DNA of 64,000 nucleotides from 55-13 sp037190145 (GTDB lineage Bacteria; Armatimonadota; Fimbriimonadia; Fimbriimonadales; Fimbriimonadaceae), in the NCBI GenBank assembly GCA_037190145.1, contig JBBCJU010000009.1, positions 62,001 through 126,000 on the forward strand, in the 5' to 3' direction. This document shows positions 32,666 to 40,253 of this stretch, piece by piece. The first letter of the stretch is position 1. Each line of letters starts with the position of its first letter. The translations under genes and the position numbers were made by a program. A model generated the notes under the pieces. The model had not been told where the DNA came from. It searched no databases and was given only the letters and a program-made list of their open reading frames with translations.

Positions 32666-34160
32666 GTCCCTGCTTGATGGCCTGGAAAAGGTTGCGCGCA
32701 AGCTGCTGCCAGAAGATCCGCGGACTTGGTGTGAATCTTACAAAGGCAAGGATAAGGTTGTCCATGACGCGGTTTGGGGAACTATTGGCTTAAAAGCTCA
32801 TGAAGTTGCGCTAGTTGACACTAATCTCTTCCAGCGACTCCGAAGAGTGCATCAGCTAGGTGCTGTCCAGTTGGTCTATCCAAGTGCGCGCCACACACGA
32901 TTTGAACACTCGCTTGGCGTAATGCATCAGGCAGGCCGAATGTGTCACGCACTCCAACAAAATGGTCAGAGTGGGAGAATCACTGATGAGGTAGTTCGAG
33001 ATGCCCGATTCGCTGCGCTGCTTCACGATACGGGTCATGGTCCATTTAGCCACACCAGCGAACAGTACTTTAGTATTCATGAAGAATTTGATGTGGTGAG
33101 AAAAAATAAGAGCGTCTATGAAGATAGTGGCGGCGGAGAAATGCTCTCATGTCTCCTAGTCGAGACCGAAGCCTTCAGGGGCTTTTTATCAGAGATCAAT
33201 AGAGTATTTGAAGTTGCTTTAAGACCTGAAACAATAGCAGGCTACATTGCCGGCCATTTTGGCAAGGAAGAGCGGTTTAAGAGCGAGATAATACATGGGC
33301 CATTTGACGCTGACAAGTTGGACTATATGTATAGAGATGGTCATTTTACAGGATTACAGATACCCATTGACCTAGATAGACTCCTTTACTCTGTATCAAT
33401 ACATCAAAACAATAAAGGAGTCTGTAGGTTATCAGGATCGACATCAGCGACTTCACCATTGATGCAAATTGCTTTTAATAAGATGCTGCTCTTTGCAGGA
33501 GTTTATCATCATCATAAAGTGCGTGCGGTTGATTCGATGCTATGGTCCATCTTTCACATTGCAAAAACAATCGGGTGTAAAGTGGGAGGTGGAAAACTAG
33601 ACTGTCCATCTGAGTATCTCTTAATAACGGATGATGAAGTCCTTATTCCATCGCTGTGTGACAATGAATTAGTTGGATCACTTATCAAAGATGTTAGGTC
33701 ACGCAATATCTGGAAGAGAGCATTGGTGATTTCGAGGCAGACTGTACCTGAGAAGCACTACGACGCGGAAGATGGCGATGGAGCTTTTCATAAGCTGATA
33801 TCACTTGGAGAGACGACTAAAGAGAATATTGAGCGTAAAATCGAAATAGCTAAAAAAATTGCTGCTGCTTCGGGCTGCAACGAACATGAAGTTTGGCTCG
33901 ATATCCCAAAACCACCTTCAGCTGGCGAAGCAAAAAATATGTGGATTAAGGTTCCCGGTTCAGATGAACCACTAACATTGGGTGAGGTTATGCCAATACA
34001 ACAATGGGTAGACATTTATGCAAACACCAGGTACGCAGCGCATGTATTTTGTCCAAAAGATCGAAGAGAAGAGGTTAACAAACATGCGCACAATATCCTC
34101 ACCGCTGAGTTTGGATTAACTTTCTTGGAGGCGGCTACTAGCTACGCAAAACTCGATTAG
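32658..34160 (+). CDS. SAMHD1-like HD-domain phosphohydrolase
   Basis: This 500-residue protein has the metal-binding residues of dNTP triphosphohydrolases of the SAMHD1/dGTPase type: RHTRFEHSLGV (first His), LLHDTGHGPFSHTSE (His-Asp pair) and DADKLDYMYRD (last Asp). The C-terminal part has AAHVFCPKDRREEVNKHA, as in many SAMHD1-like bacterial proteins. The start is TTG, inside the previous gene. It probably cleaves deoxynucleoside triphosphates or a related nucleotide. The gene is visibly more AT-rich than the housekeeping genes around it, suggesting transfer. Confidence 0.85.
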   Translation: MSKSLLDGLEKVARKLLPEDPRTWCESYKGKDKVVHDAVWGTIGLKAHEVALVDTNLFQRLRRVHQLGAVQLVYPSARHTRFEHSLGVMHQAGRMCHALQQNGQSGRITDEVVRDARFAALLHDTGHGPFSHTSEQYFSIHEEFDVVRKNKSVYEDSGGGEMLSCLLVETEAFRGFLSEINRVFEVALRPETIAGYIAGHFGKEERFKSEIIHGPFDADKLDYMYRDGHFTGLQIPIDLDRLLYSVSIHQNNKGVCRLSGSTSATSPLMQIAFNKMLLFAGVYHHHKVRAVDSMLWSIFHIAKTIGCKVGGGKLDCPSEYLLITDDEVLIPSLCDNELVGSLIKDVRSRNIWKRALVISRQTVPEKHYDAEDGDGAFHKLISLGETTKENIERKIEIAKKIAAASGCNEHEVWLDIPKPPSAGEAKNMWIKVPGSDEPLTLGEVMPIQQWVDIYANTRYAAHVFCPKDRREEVNKHAHNILTAEFGLTFLEAATSYAKLD

Positions 34161-34232
34161 TATTATGGCACTTAAATCTACGAATGTTACACACAGTGCA
34201 TTCTTAGTCTGTCAGCAAGGCATTGGGGCATT

Positions 34233-34793
34233 CTATGTCAACAGGAAACTTAGCCCGTACACTTGGCTTTGCCACTCGCCAAGCTTTTGACGGTAGCGGG
34301 TTACTTGCTCTCGCACCTCTTCTCGAAGCTCGTTCCGATCATGATCGTCGTCCGGGGTTTCGGCGAGCAGGTCCTTCCAGTCTTCCTCTTCGTAGAGGAC
34401 CAACCACTCTAGCCAATCTACAATGACCTCTTTCTGAGCTTGGTTGAAGAGGGTGAGGTTTCGATGGGGAACGTCGGTCGCCAGGTAGGGTATGTAACAC
34501 CAGCCCACATTATCGACGACGACGTCGGCTTCTCTCATATCGACCAAGCTTGCCCGAAGGTAGGCGGGGAGAATATAGGCGAAGGCTTCATCATTGAAAA
34601 GGCTGGTTCCGGCGCTTATATAGCGAGTTTCGGTGGGGGTGAATTCGGTCCAGCGCTTGTTGTAGAGTTCCTTTTCTAGGTCTTGGCACTCTTCGCAGCG
34701 GCAGTTGCAGGCTTGCTTGTCCTTTGGGAATGGGACATCGGGGAAGGCGGCTTCTATCCGAGCGATGAGGTCTTGGTGGGTGGTGTAGGGCAT
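34233..34793 (-). CDS. DUF6714-like protein
   Basis: This 186-residue soluble protein matches the DUF6714 pattern: an N-terminal LIARIEAAFPDVPFP, a central LYNKRWTEFTPTETRYI, then FNDEAFAYILPAYLRASLVD. It also carries CNCRCEEC near residues 29-36, a possible metal site. The C-terminal helix region is rich in Glu and Arg. Function is unknown. It is divergent from an S24-like gene, with a phased repeat array between them. Confidence 0.7.
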   Translation of the reverse strand: MPYTTHQDLIARIEAAFPDVPFPKDKQACNCRCEECQDLEKELYNKRWTEFTPTETRYISAGTSLFNDEAFAYILPAYLRASLVDMREADVVVDNVGWCYIPYLATDVPHRNLTLFNQAQKEVIVDWLEWLVLYEEEDWKDLLAETPDDDHDRNELREEVREQVTRYRQKLGEWQSQVYGLSFLLT

Positions 34794-34853
34794 CTTTCGA
34801 GTTTGGAGTTATGATTTGGGGATTGGGAGTTTTGGTTGAAAAGCGTGAGTTAT

Positions 34854-34953
34854 GGTGTGAAAACGAATTATCAGCGTGTAAAAACGTTTTATTTGGACGA
34901 TGAGGCGTGTAAGAACGTATTAATTCAGCCCAATAGCATGTAAAAACGTATGA
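34854..34953. repeat. Array of 18-bp repeats with a 31-bp period
   Basis: GCGTGTAAAAACGTTTTA (34874), GCGTGTAAGAACGTATTA (34905) and GCATGTAAAAACGTATGA (34936) start exactly 31 bases apart. A weaker copy, GGTGTGAAAACGAATTA, begins at 34854. Thirty-one bases is about three helical turns, so all sites face the same side of the DNA. They lie in the 341-base gap between DUF6714 and the S24-like gene and look like phased operator sites. The rest of the gap (34954-35134) shows no gene. Confidence 0.75.
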
Positions 34954-35134
34954 GACCTATTGGATTTTATTCCAATTAACCTACAATAAATCCATTGAGG
35001 ACACCGGCCAAGAGGCTCCCTCCTTTTCCTAAACCTTAAAACAGGGAGACTGGAGTATTAGAGGCCAGTAGTCACCGTTTTTGTATTGAGGCCTTGCTGC
35101 AAATGATTTGACCGGGCAGCGAGGCGGTTGGATT

Positions 35135-35476
35135 ATGTCTAAACCTAAAAAAGACACCGTGCTTCGTGGTTACGAAGCCTATAAGGCCCGACTTGCGGCG
35201 GGGGAGAATGTTCGATTCCGCGAGAAGGGGAACTCGATGGTTCCCAAAATCTACAGCAATCAGGAGTGCGAATACACTCCCGTGACCAATGCCGACCAGG
35301 TCTCGAAAGGGGACATTGTGTGGTGCAAAGTGAAGGGCAGCCACTTTACCCATCTGGTGACGGGCAAGAAGCTCGAGGGCGACCGCTGGCTGTTCCAGAT
35401 ATCTAACAACAAGGGCCATGTGAATGGTTGGATTGGGTTAGAGAATGTGTTCGGAAAGGTGGTGGCAGTGGGTTAA
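35135..35476 (+). CDS. S24/LexA-like peptidase-fold protein without DNA-binding domain
   Basis: This 113-residue protein starts at MSKPKKDTVLRG, with GAGG about 10 bases upstream. Residues 22-113 resemble the C-terminal S24 domain of LexA and phage repressors: VRFREKGNSMVPKI (the GxSM serine motif), ADQVSKGDIVWCKVKG, then WLFQISNNKGHVNGWI. The lysine that completes the Ser-Lys pair may be among several nearby lysines. There is no helix-turn-helix. It may be a free protease-like or sensor domain. It lies next to the phased repeats. Confidence 0.65.
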   Translation: MSKPKKDTVLRGYEAYKARLAAGENVRFREKGNSMVPKIYSNQECEYTPVTNADQVSKGDIVWCKVKGSHFTHLVTGKKLEGDRWLFQISNNKGHVNGWIGLENVFGKVVAVG

Positions 35477-35762
35477 AGCCCTAATGTATTTCAACAAACG
35501 AAGGGCAAACCAGATTGACAAAAAGCCAATATTCGCCCTTTATCTATAAAGAGTAACTATCCCAAGTCTTAACTCCACACCATCGCAATTATATGGCACT
35601 TGATAGCGATGATTTCGATGATATGGATGACGACATTCCGATTTAGACTCAGCGAGCAATCTTGGATCAACCGACCAGTGAAGGTGCAAGCACCCTCAAC
35701 CAATACAATTCCAAGCGGCTAAGACTTCTAAATGGCTAGCCTTCCTTCAATAAACCTAAGGC

Positions 35763-37250
35763 CTAGAGGCAGTTTCCTTCTCTAGGCAGTGACAAGAAGA
35801 AAGTTGCTCCCTTATCTACCTCCGCTTCCGCCCACACCGAGCCTCCGTGGCGGTTGACGATTCTTGCAACCGTCGCCAAGCCAATGCCGTTGCCCACAAA
35901 ATCCTTGGGCGAATGCAACCGTTTGAAGGTGCCAAAGAGGTCAGAAGCATGGGCCATATCAAACCCAGCGCCGTTGTCCTTTACATAGAAAACGCATTGT
36001 CCAGGTTCAGATTCTGCTTGGCCAATCTCAATCCGAGGGTCAGACTTCTTCGAAGTGAACTTCCAAGCATTCCCAATCAGGTTCTCGAACGCGGCCAGCA
36101 ACAGAGCCCGATCGCCTTCGGCCACCAGATTGGGCTGCACCACCAATTCTATTTTCCGATCGAGTTCAGAATGCTGGAGTTCAGAAAGGATTAGGGAAGC
36201 CATCTGGGAAATGTCCACCGTATCCTGCCGCATTTCCGCTTGGCTAATCTGGGCCAAAGCAAGCATGCTATCAATTTGGTCATTCATGCGCCCGACCCTT
36301 TCTTTTAGCATGCCGATATAGCTCAAGCCTTCTTCGCCCAGCTTTTCGCCAAAATCTTCGGCGAGGTAATGGCTGTAAGTATTGATCGCGCGAAGCGGCG
36401 CACGAAGGTCATGGGAAACAGCATAGGAGAATCGCTGAAGCTCCAGGTTTGAAGCTTCAAGCGCCTCAGTACGCTCCCGCACCCTGACCTCCAGCTCACT
36501 ATTCATCCGCGCCAAATCTTTCGCCAACTGGCGCTGCTTCGCTTCACTCTTAGTCAGTGACGATATCGCTTGGTCGCGTTTTTGTTCCGCCTTCATGGTG
36601 CGCATCAACTGCTCACACATCCACTGCCCCTGAGCGTCTCGGCCCTCTGTTTGAGTCGATTGCAGAAAGAATTCGGGCGGCATAAAGTACAGATTTTCCT
36701 GCGTGTACTCTTGCCCTACAAAAACGTTAGGGTGGGTCATCAAAGCCTCTTTGATCGCCCGATTCGGCAAAACGTCCTTCCGGTATTGGCAAACCCCCAA
36801 TAATGGTTTGGTGCGGAACACCTGCTCCAGCAAGGCCTCGTACTCGGTGAGATAATCAAAATTCTCATCCGACCCCATTTCCCACATCATGTCGCCGGTG
36901 GCCCACAGACCGTTATAACCATCCGCAACCGCTTCATCAATCATCTGGCAAAGCCCATCGATCATCGCGCTAGGCTCAAACTTACCGCCGTCTAGGTGCT
37001 CTCGCTCAGACGAAAAAATAAGCGCTCCACGGTCAGATTCGCGCATTGTGTTGACCCCCTTTGCCGTCAACGCCGAACCCACCATGTGCACACTTTCAGG
37101 ATCACCTAGGTAAAGACAGCGCCAATTGTCCTGAAGACTGGTAGCCATCATGGGCACCACCACAGGCAACTGCTCTGATGGATGCCCTTCATAAATGAGA
37201 CACTTGTGCCGACTCGTCGCAGAATGGTTCGCCTTAGATCCCATACTCAT
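35763..37250 (-). CDS. Sensor histidine kinase with MEDS domain
   Basis: This 495-residue protein has no membrane helix. Residues about 15-180 fit a MEDS (DcmR-type) sensory domain: KCLIYEGHPSEQLPVVVPMM, GLWATGDMMWEM and LLGVCQYRKDVLPNRAIKEA. A coiled coil spans about 220-270. The HisKA box FSYAVSHDLRAPLRAI is near residue 280. The ATPase domain has NLIGNAWKFTSKK, VKDNGAGFD and GNGIGLATVARIV. The 286 bases before its stop (35477-35762) show no gene. No response regulator is adjacent. Confidence 0.88.
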   Translation of the reverse strand: MSMGSKANHSATSRHKCLIYEGHPSEQLPVVVPMMATSLQDNWRCLYLGDPESVHMVGSALTAKGVNTMRESDRGALIFSSEREHLDGGKFEPSAMIDGLCQMIDEAVADGYNGLWATGDMMWEMGSDENFDYLTEYEALLEQVFRTKPLLGVCQYRKDVLPNRAIKEALMTHPNVFVGQEYTQENLYFMPPEFFLQSTQTEGRDAQGQWMCEQLMRTMKAEQKRDQAISSLTKSEAKQRQLAKDLARMNSELEVRVRERTEALEASNLELQRFSYAVSHDLRAPLRAINTYSHYLAEDFGEKLGEEGLSYIGMLKERVGRMNDQIDSMLALAQISQAEMRQDTVDISQMASLILSELQHSELDRKIELVVQPNLVAEGDRALLLAAFENLIGNAWKFTSKKSDPRIEIGQAESEPGQCVFYVKDNGAGFDMAHASDLFGTFKRLHSPKDFVGNGIGLATVARIVNRHGGSVWAEAEVDKGATFFLSLPREGNCL

Positions 37251-37508
37251 CTATTATCAACCAGTATTTATCAAAATTGAGAGGTAAAGATTACTCTTAC
37301 CGACACCCAATAACCATACATTAGAGTTTTTAGGACCATTGAATCATTACTCCGTCACCCAACTAAATCTTACATACAATGGACCAACAAGGGGTGCCAT
37401 AGATCAACAGGGAGCCTCATTGTAGATTTGCCCAACCTGCCATAATTCAGGCATCAAACCTCAGCGCATGAGGCCGCCCGAAGGGGCAACAGAGGGAACC
37501 CAAAGAAC

Positions 37509-38432
37509 ATGAAAGTAGCCATCATTGGAGGAGGCGGACGCGTTGGTTCGGACGCCGCATTCGCACTGCAGTTAGGCGGAATCGTCCGCGAGATCGCCTT
37601 GGTCGATATGAACGCTGATATGGCGGCAGGCGAAGCGCTTGATCTTCGACACGGTGCAGCACTCACCAGCAACCAAAAGTTCACCAGCTCCAACGAGTAC
37701 GACATTGTAAACGGCAGCGACTGTGTGGTCATCACCGCAGGTCTCCGCCGAAAGCCAGACGAGAGCCGACTGGAACTCATTAACCGAAACGTGGGCCTCT
37801 TCAAGGGCATTTTGGAGTCTCTTAAGGGAGTCAAGCTTAATGAAGGCGCAACCATCGTGGTCGTCTCCAACCCAGTGGACATCCTGACCCAACTTGCGGC
37901 CCAGAGCGGCATCTTGCCTGAGTCTCAGGTCATCGGCCTTGGCACAGTTCTAGACACCTGCCGATTCAGATCTCTTCTGGCCGATCACTTCAATGTGAAC
38001 GCGCTAGACGTGAAGGCACTTATCCTTGGCGAGCATGGCGATTCCATGGTGCCCATCTTCAGCTCCGCCACCATCGGCGGCGTACCGCTCACTTCAGTGC
38101 CTAATTACCAGGCCGAAGTCCAGGGCGTTTTCGAGTTCACTCGAAAGTCCGGTGCAGAAGTCATCCGCCTAAAGGGTGGTGCTGGTCGAGCTGTTGGCGT
38201 ATCCATCGCCGAGGTTGTACATGCCATCGCTCTGAATAGTGAAGCCGTTCTCCCCGTTTCCAGCGTGCAGCATGGGTTGCTCGGTATCAGCGACATCGCT
38301 CTTTCCCTCCCAACCAAGGTGGGCCGAAACGGTGTAGTCGAGGTTTTGGAACCTGCCGTAAGCGAAGAAGAGAAGGAAGGGCTGAGAAAGTCAGCTCAAA
38401 GCCTGAAAGACGTACTCGCTCAAATCAGCTAA
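37509..38432 (+). CDS. mdh: Malate dehydrogenase (LDH-like)
   Basis: This 307-residue NAD-dependent dehydrogenase carries the nucleotide fold VAIIGGGGRVGSDAAF. ITAGLRRKPDESRLELINRN has Arg where lactate dehydrogenases have Gln, favouring malate as substrate. VVSNPVDILT and the active-site histidine in GEHGDSMVPIFS are present. It interconverts malate and oxaloacetate in the TCA cycle. CATAAT at about 37442 is a possible -10 box, and AGAGG lies about 12 bases before the ATG. A strong terminator follows. Confidence 0.93.
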   Translation: MKVAIIGGGGRVGSDAAFALQLGGIVREIALVDMNADMAAGEALDLRHGAALTSNQKFTSSNEYDIVNGSDCVVITAGLRRKPDESRLELINRNVGLFKGILESLKGVKLNEGATIVVVSNPVDILTQLAAQSGILPESQVIGLGTVLDTCRFRSLLADHFNVNALDVKALILGEHGDSMVPIFSSATIGGVPLTSVPNYQAEVQGVFEFTRKSGAEVIRLKGGAGRAVGVSIAEVVHAIALNSEAVLPVSSVQHGLLGISDIALSLPTKVGRNGVVEVLEPAVSEEEKEGLRKSAQSLKDVLAQIS

Positions 38433-38451
38433 CCCACAGGGCTTAAGCATG

Positions 38452-38488
38452 AACCCATGGCAAGGAAATCCTTGCCATGGGTTTTTTT
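38452..38488 (+). terminator. Rho-independent terminator of mdh
   Basis: AACCCATGGCAAGG (38452-38465), loop AAAT, CCTTGCCATGGGTT (38470-38483) and then a T run to 38488 form a perfect 14-bp stem, 19 bases after the mdh stop. Confidence 0.95.
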
Positions 38489-38576
38489 GTAGGTCTATTC
38501 CTACGAATTAGTCCATCTGACATTCAGTTGAATAGTCCTCCACCAACAATACTTTTGGGCAATTAGGCCTTTAGAC

Positions 38577-38594
38577 AAGGTTTGACAAAACCTT
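38577..38594. promoter_or_regulatory. Palindrome over a TTGACA box upstream of a small gene
   Basis: AAGGTTT-GACA-AAACCTT is a perfect 7-bp inverted repeat. TTGACA (38582-38587) lies in its centre, like a -35 box covered by an operator. A second small hairpin, GTGTG and CACAC, lies just before the gene at 38658. The downstream -10 box is unclear. Confidence 0.4.
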
Positions 38595-38657
38595 GGAACC
38601 TGGAGCACGTTTAGTCCTGTAGTGGTGTGAGAGACATCCCACACGGGGAAAAATACT

Positions 38658-38885
38658 ATGAGGATCTTCGACTATGAAGGGCAGAAAGACTTAAAGGATG
38701 TGGCGATTTCATTAAGTCGCGACGAGGCTGCTGACCTGCTCATGACGCTTGAGCGTCTTGTGAATCAGCCAGACCTCAGCAAAGTCTATTTGAGCCAAAT
38801 CAAAGGAAGTGTCATTGAGCGAGAAATCGCGATTGCACTCGATTCCAAAACAAATGCACGCCCGATCTTAGCGAGATCAGCGTGA
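38658..38885 (+). CDS. Small protein of unknown function (75 residues)
   Basis: This 75-residue protein has no recognised family. It begins MRIFDYEGQKDLKDVAISLS and has a predicted helix (SRDEAADLLMTLERLVNQ) and a strand-rich end (REIAIALDSKTNARPILARS). The hairpin GTGTG...CACAC and the sequence GGGGAAA lie just before the ATG. The stop overlaps the convergent HTH-TPR gene by 9 bases. Its own upstream palindrome suggests it is regulated separately. Confidence 0.6.
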   Translation: MRIFDYEGQKDLKDVAISLSRDEAADLLMTLERLVNQPDLSKVYLSQIKGSVIEREIAIALDSKTNARPILARSA

Positions 38886-40175
38886 TTTATCTACTCGGCG
38901 ATGCCTCCCCGAATCGGAAAACTTGTTTCCATTAAACTTCGAGGAGGTTATCGCCAAACCCAATTCTCCGGGCGATTTCGCCGCCAACATCGCTTCGGAT
39001 TCGTCTACGCCCGATTGATCTTTTAGGGCTATATAAATCTCTCGACTTGCCTGTATCAGACTAGATGCCTTGTCCAAGCTTCCTTTTCTGAAATGAATCG
39101 TTGCAAGTTGCAGTTGAGTTCTGGCTATCCACCGGGGATGGCCTTCACCTTTAAACCGTTTCCAGTGCTCCAGACAATTTGTGATGACGCCTAAGGCTTT
39201 ATCAAGCTGTCCGAGATCTCGCCACACCAATGCTCGCCTGGCGATTAAGTCTTGGCATAGATCTGCTTCCTTCGCATCATTTGCCACCAATGCCAAACCC
39301 GCGTCATAGGAACGTTCCGCAGTCTCCAGATCTCCGCTACAGTGTGCTTCCGTACCTAGTCCACGATAAGCTTGCGCAATCATTACATGGTTCATCTGGT
39401 TTCCCGCCATTTTAAGTGAATTCTTATAGTGATCCACCGCTATCTTGTAGTTGCCAAGGGCGACTTCCGCATTTCCAAGTCCCTCAGCAATGTACGAAGA
39501 ATCTCGTCCTGCTCCTAGAGTCGTCTTAAGTAAATAAGCTGATTCTAGATGTTCTTTCGCAACTTCATAGTCGCCATTCACCATCGCTAGTTGACCTGCC
39601 CAATATAAGGCTTCGCCCATACCGCCAATGTTGTCGTTACGCCGAGCGAGGGAAATTGCTGACTCAAGATGTTGACGAGCATTCACATAGTCAGCGGAAT
39701 GATAAGAAGAGGTTGCAAGGGAGGTTTCCTTCAAATATGCGATACGCCAGTCATTCACCGAACCAGCACGTGTGTCTTTCTGAACCATCACTAGGACAAT
39801 GAAGACCGCGATACCCGCTAGAATATTCCGGCGTAAGTGATGAGTGCGTTTCGGTACGGGTGGTTTGTCTTGTAGTTCTTGAGGAAGAGAGGACTCTTGC
39901 GATTCAGCTTTTGGCAGCAGACAAAAAGAGTCATCCCAAGCGACTCCAACGCTTTTAAAGACATGAGTCAAGGTAGGGCGATCGACAGGTTTGCCTTTGA
40001 GGACACGTTCCGAGGTCGCAAGACTCACGCCGAGCAAGGACGCCTTTTCCTCCCGGGTTAGCCGCTGTCCCTTAGCAATTGATTGCCACTTCTGAGTTAG
40101 CGCTTTGTTGAGAATCTCCAAAGCCTCTGGCGTCAGCGGAACCGCCCTACTCCGCGCTTTTTTGACCCCTGACAT
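38877..40175 (-). CDS. HTH, membrane helix and TPR-repeat protein
   Basis: This protein of about 432 residues starts at MSGVKKARSRAV. Residues 12-80 look like a Cro/XRE-type helix-turn-helix (LTREEKASLLGVSLATSERV). One membrane helix follows (NILAGIAVFIVLVMV, about 113-128). Four to six TPR-like repeats then follow (YVNARQHLESAISLARRN, YEVAKEHLESAYLL, YKIAVDHYKNSLKMAGNQ, DLETAERSYDAGLAL). DNA-binding and TPR parts would lie on opposite sides of the membrane, as in one-protein signal transducers. It lies 78 bases after a sensor kinase gene on the same strand. Confidence 0.75.
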   Translation of the reverse strand: MSGVKKARSRAVPLTPEALEILNKALTQKWQSIAKGQRLTREEKASLLGVSLATSERVLKGKPVDRPTLTHVFKSVGVAWDDSFCLLPKAESQESSLPQELQDKPPVPKRTHHLRRNILAGIAVFIVLVMVQKDTRAGSVNDWRIAYLKETSLATSSYHSADYVNARQHLESAISLARRNDNIGGMGEALYWAGQLAMVNGDYEVAKEHLESAYLLKTTLGAGRDSSYIAEGLGNAEVALGNYKIAVDHYKNSLKMAGNQMNHVMIAQAYRGLGTEAHCSGDLETAERSYDAGLALVANDAKEADLCQDLIARRALVWRDLGQLDKALGVITNCLEHWKRFKGEGHPRWIARTQLQLATIHFRKGSLDKASSLIQASREIYIALKDQSGVDESEAMLAAKSPGELGLAITSSKFNGNKFSDSGRHRRVDKSR

Positions 40176-40253
40176 TCCCACCCACTTTACAAAAGACCTC
40201 TAAAATATTCGTAGCAAAGGTAAACCAAGAACTGTTATTTTAGCCCTTACTAA

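Noticed and set aside
34854..34953. CRISPR array
   Set aside because: Repeats are 18 bases with 13-base gaps, there are only three good copies, and no cas gene is near. The phased spacing fits protein binding sites better.
35072..35419. 115-codon ORF on the - strand over the S24-like gene
   Set aside because: The + strand frame has the GNSM motif and a ribosome-binding site. The - strand frame shows no family pattern.
35593..35646. 17-codon acidic ORF (MALDSDDFDDMDDDIPI)
   Set aside because: It is too short to support and has no ribosome-binding site or partner. The surrounding gap 35477-35762 shows no other signal than a weak long-loop repeat AAGGGC/GCCCTT.
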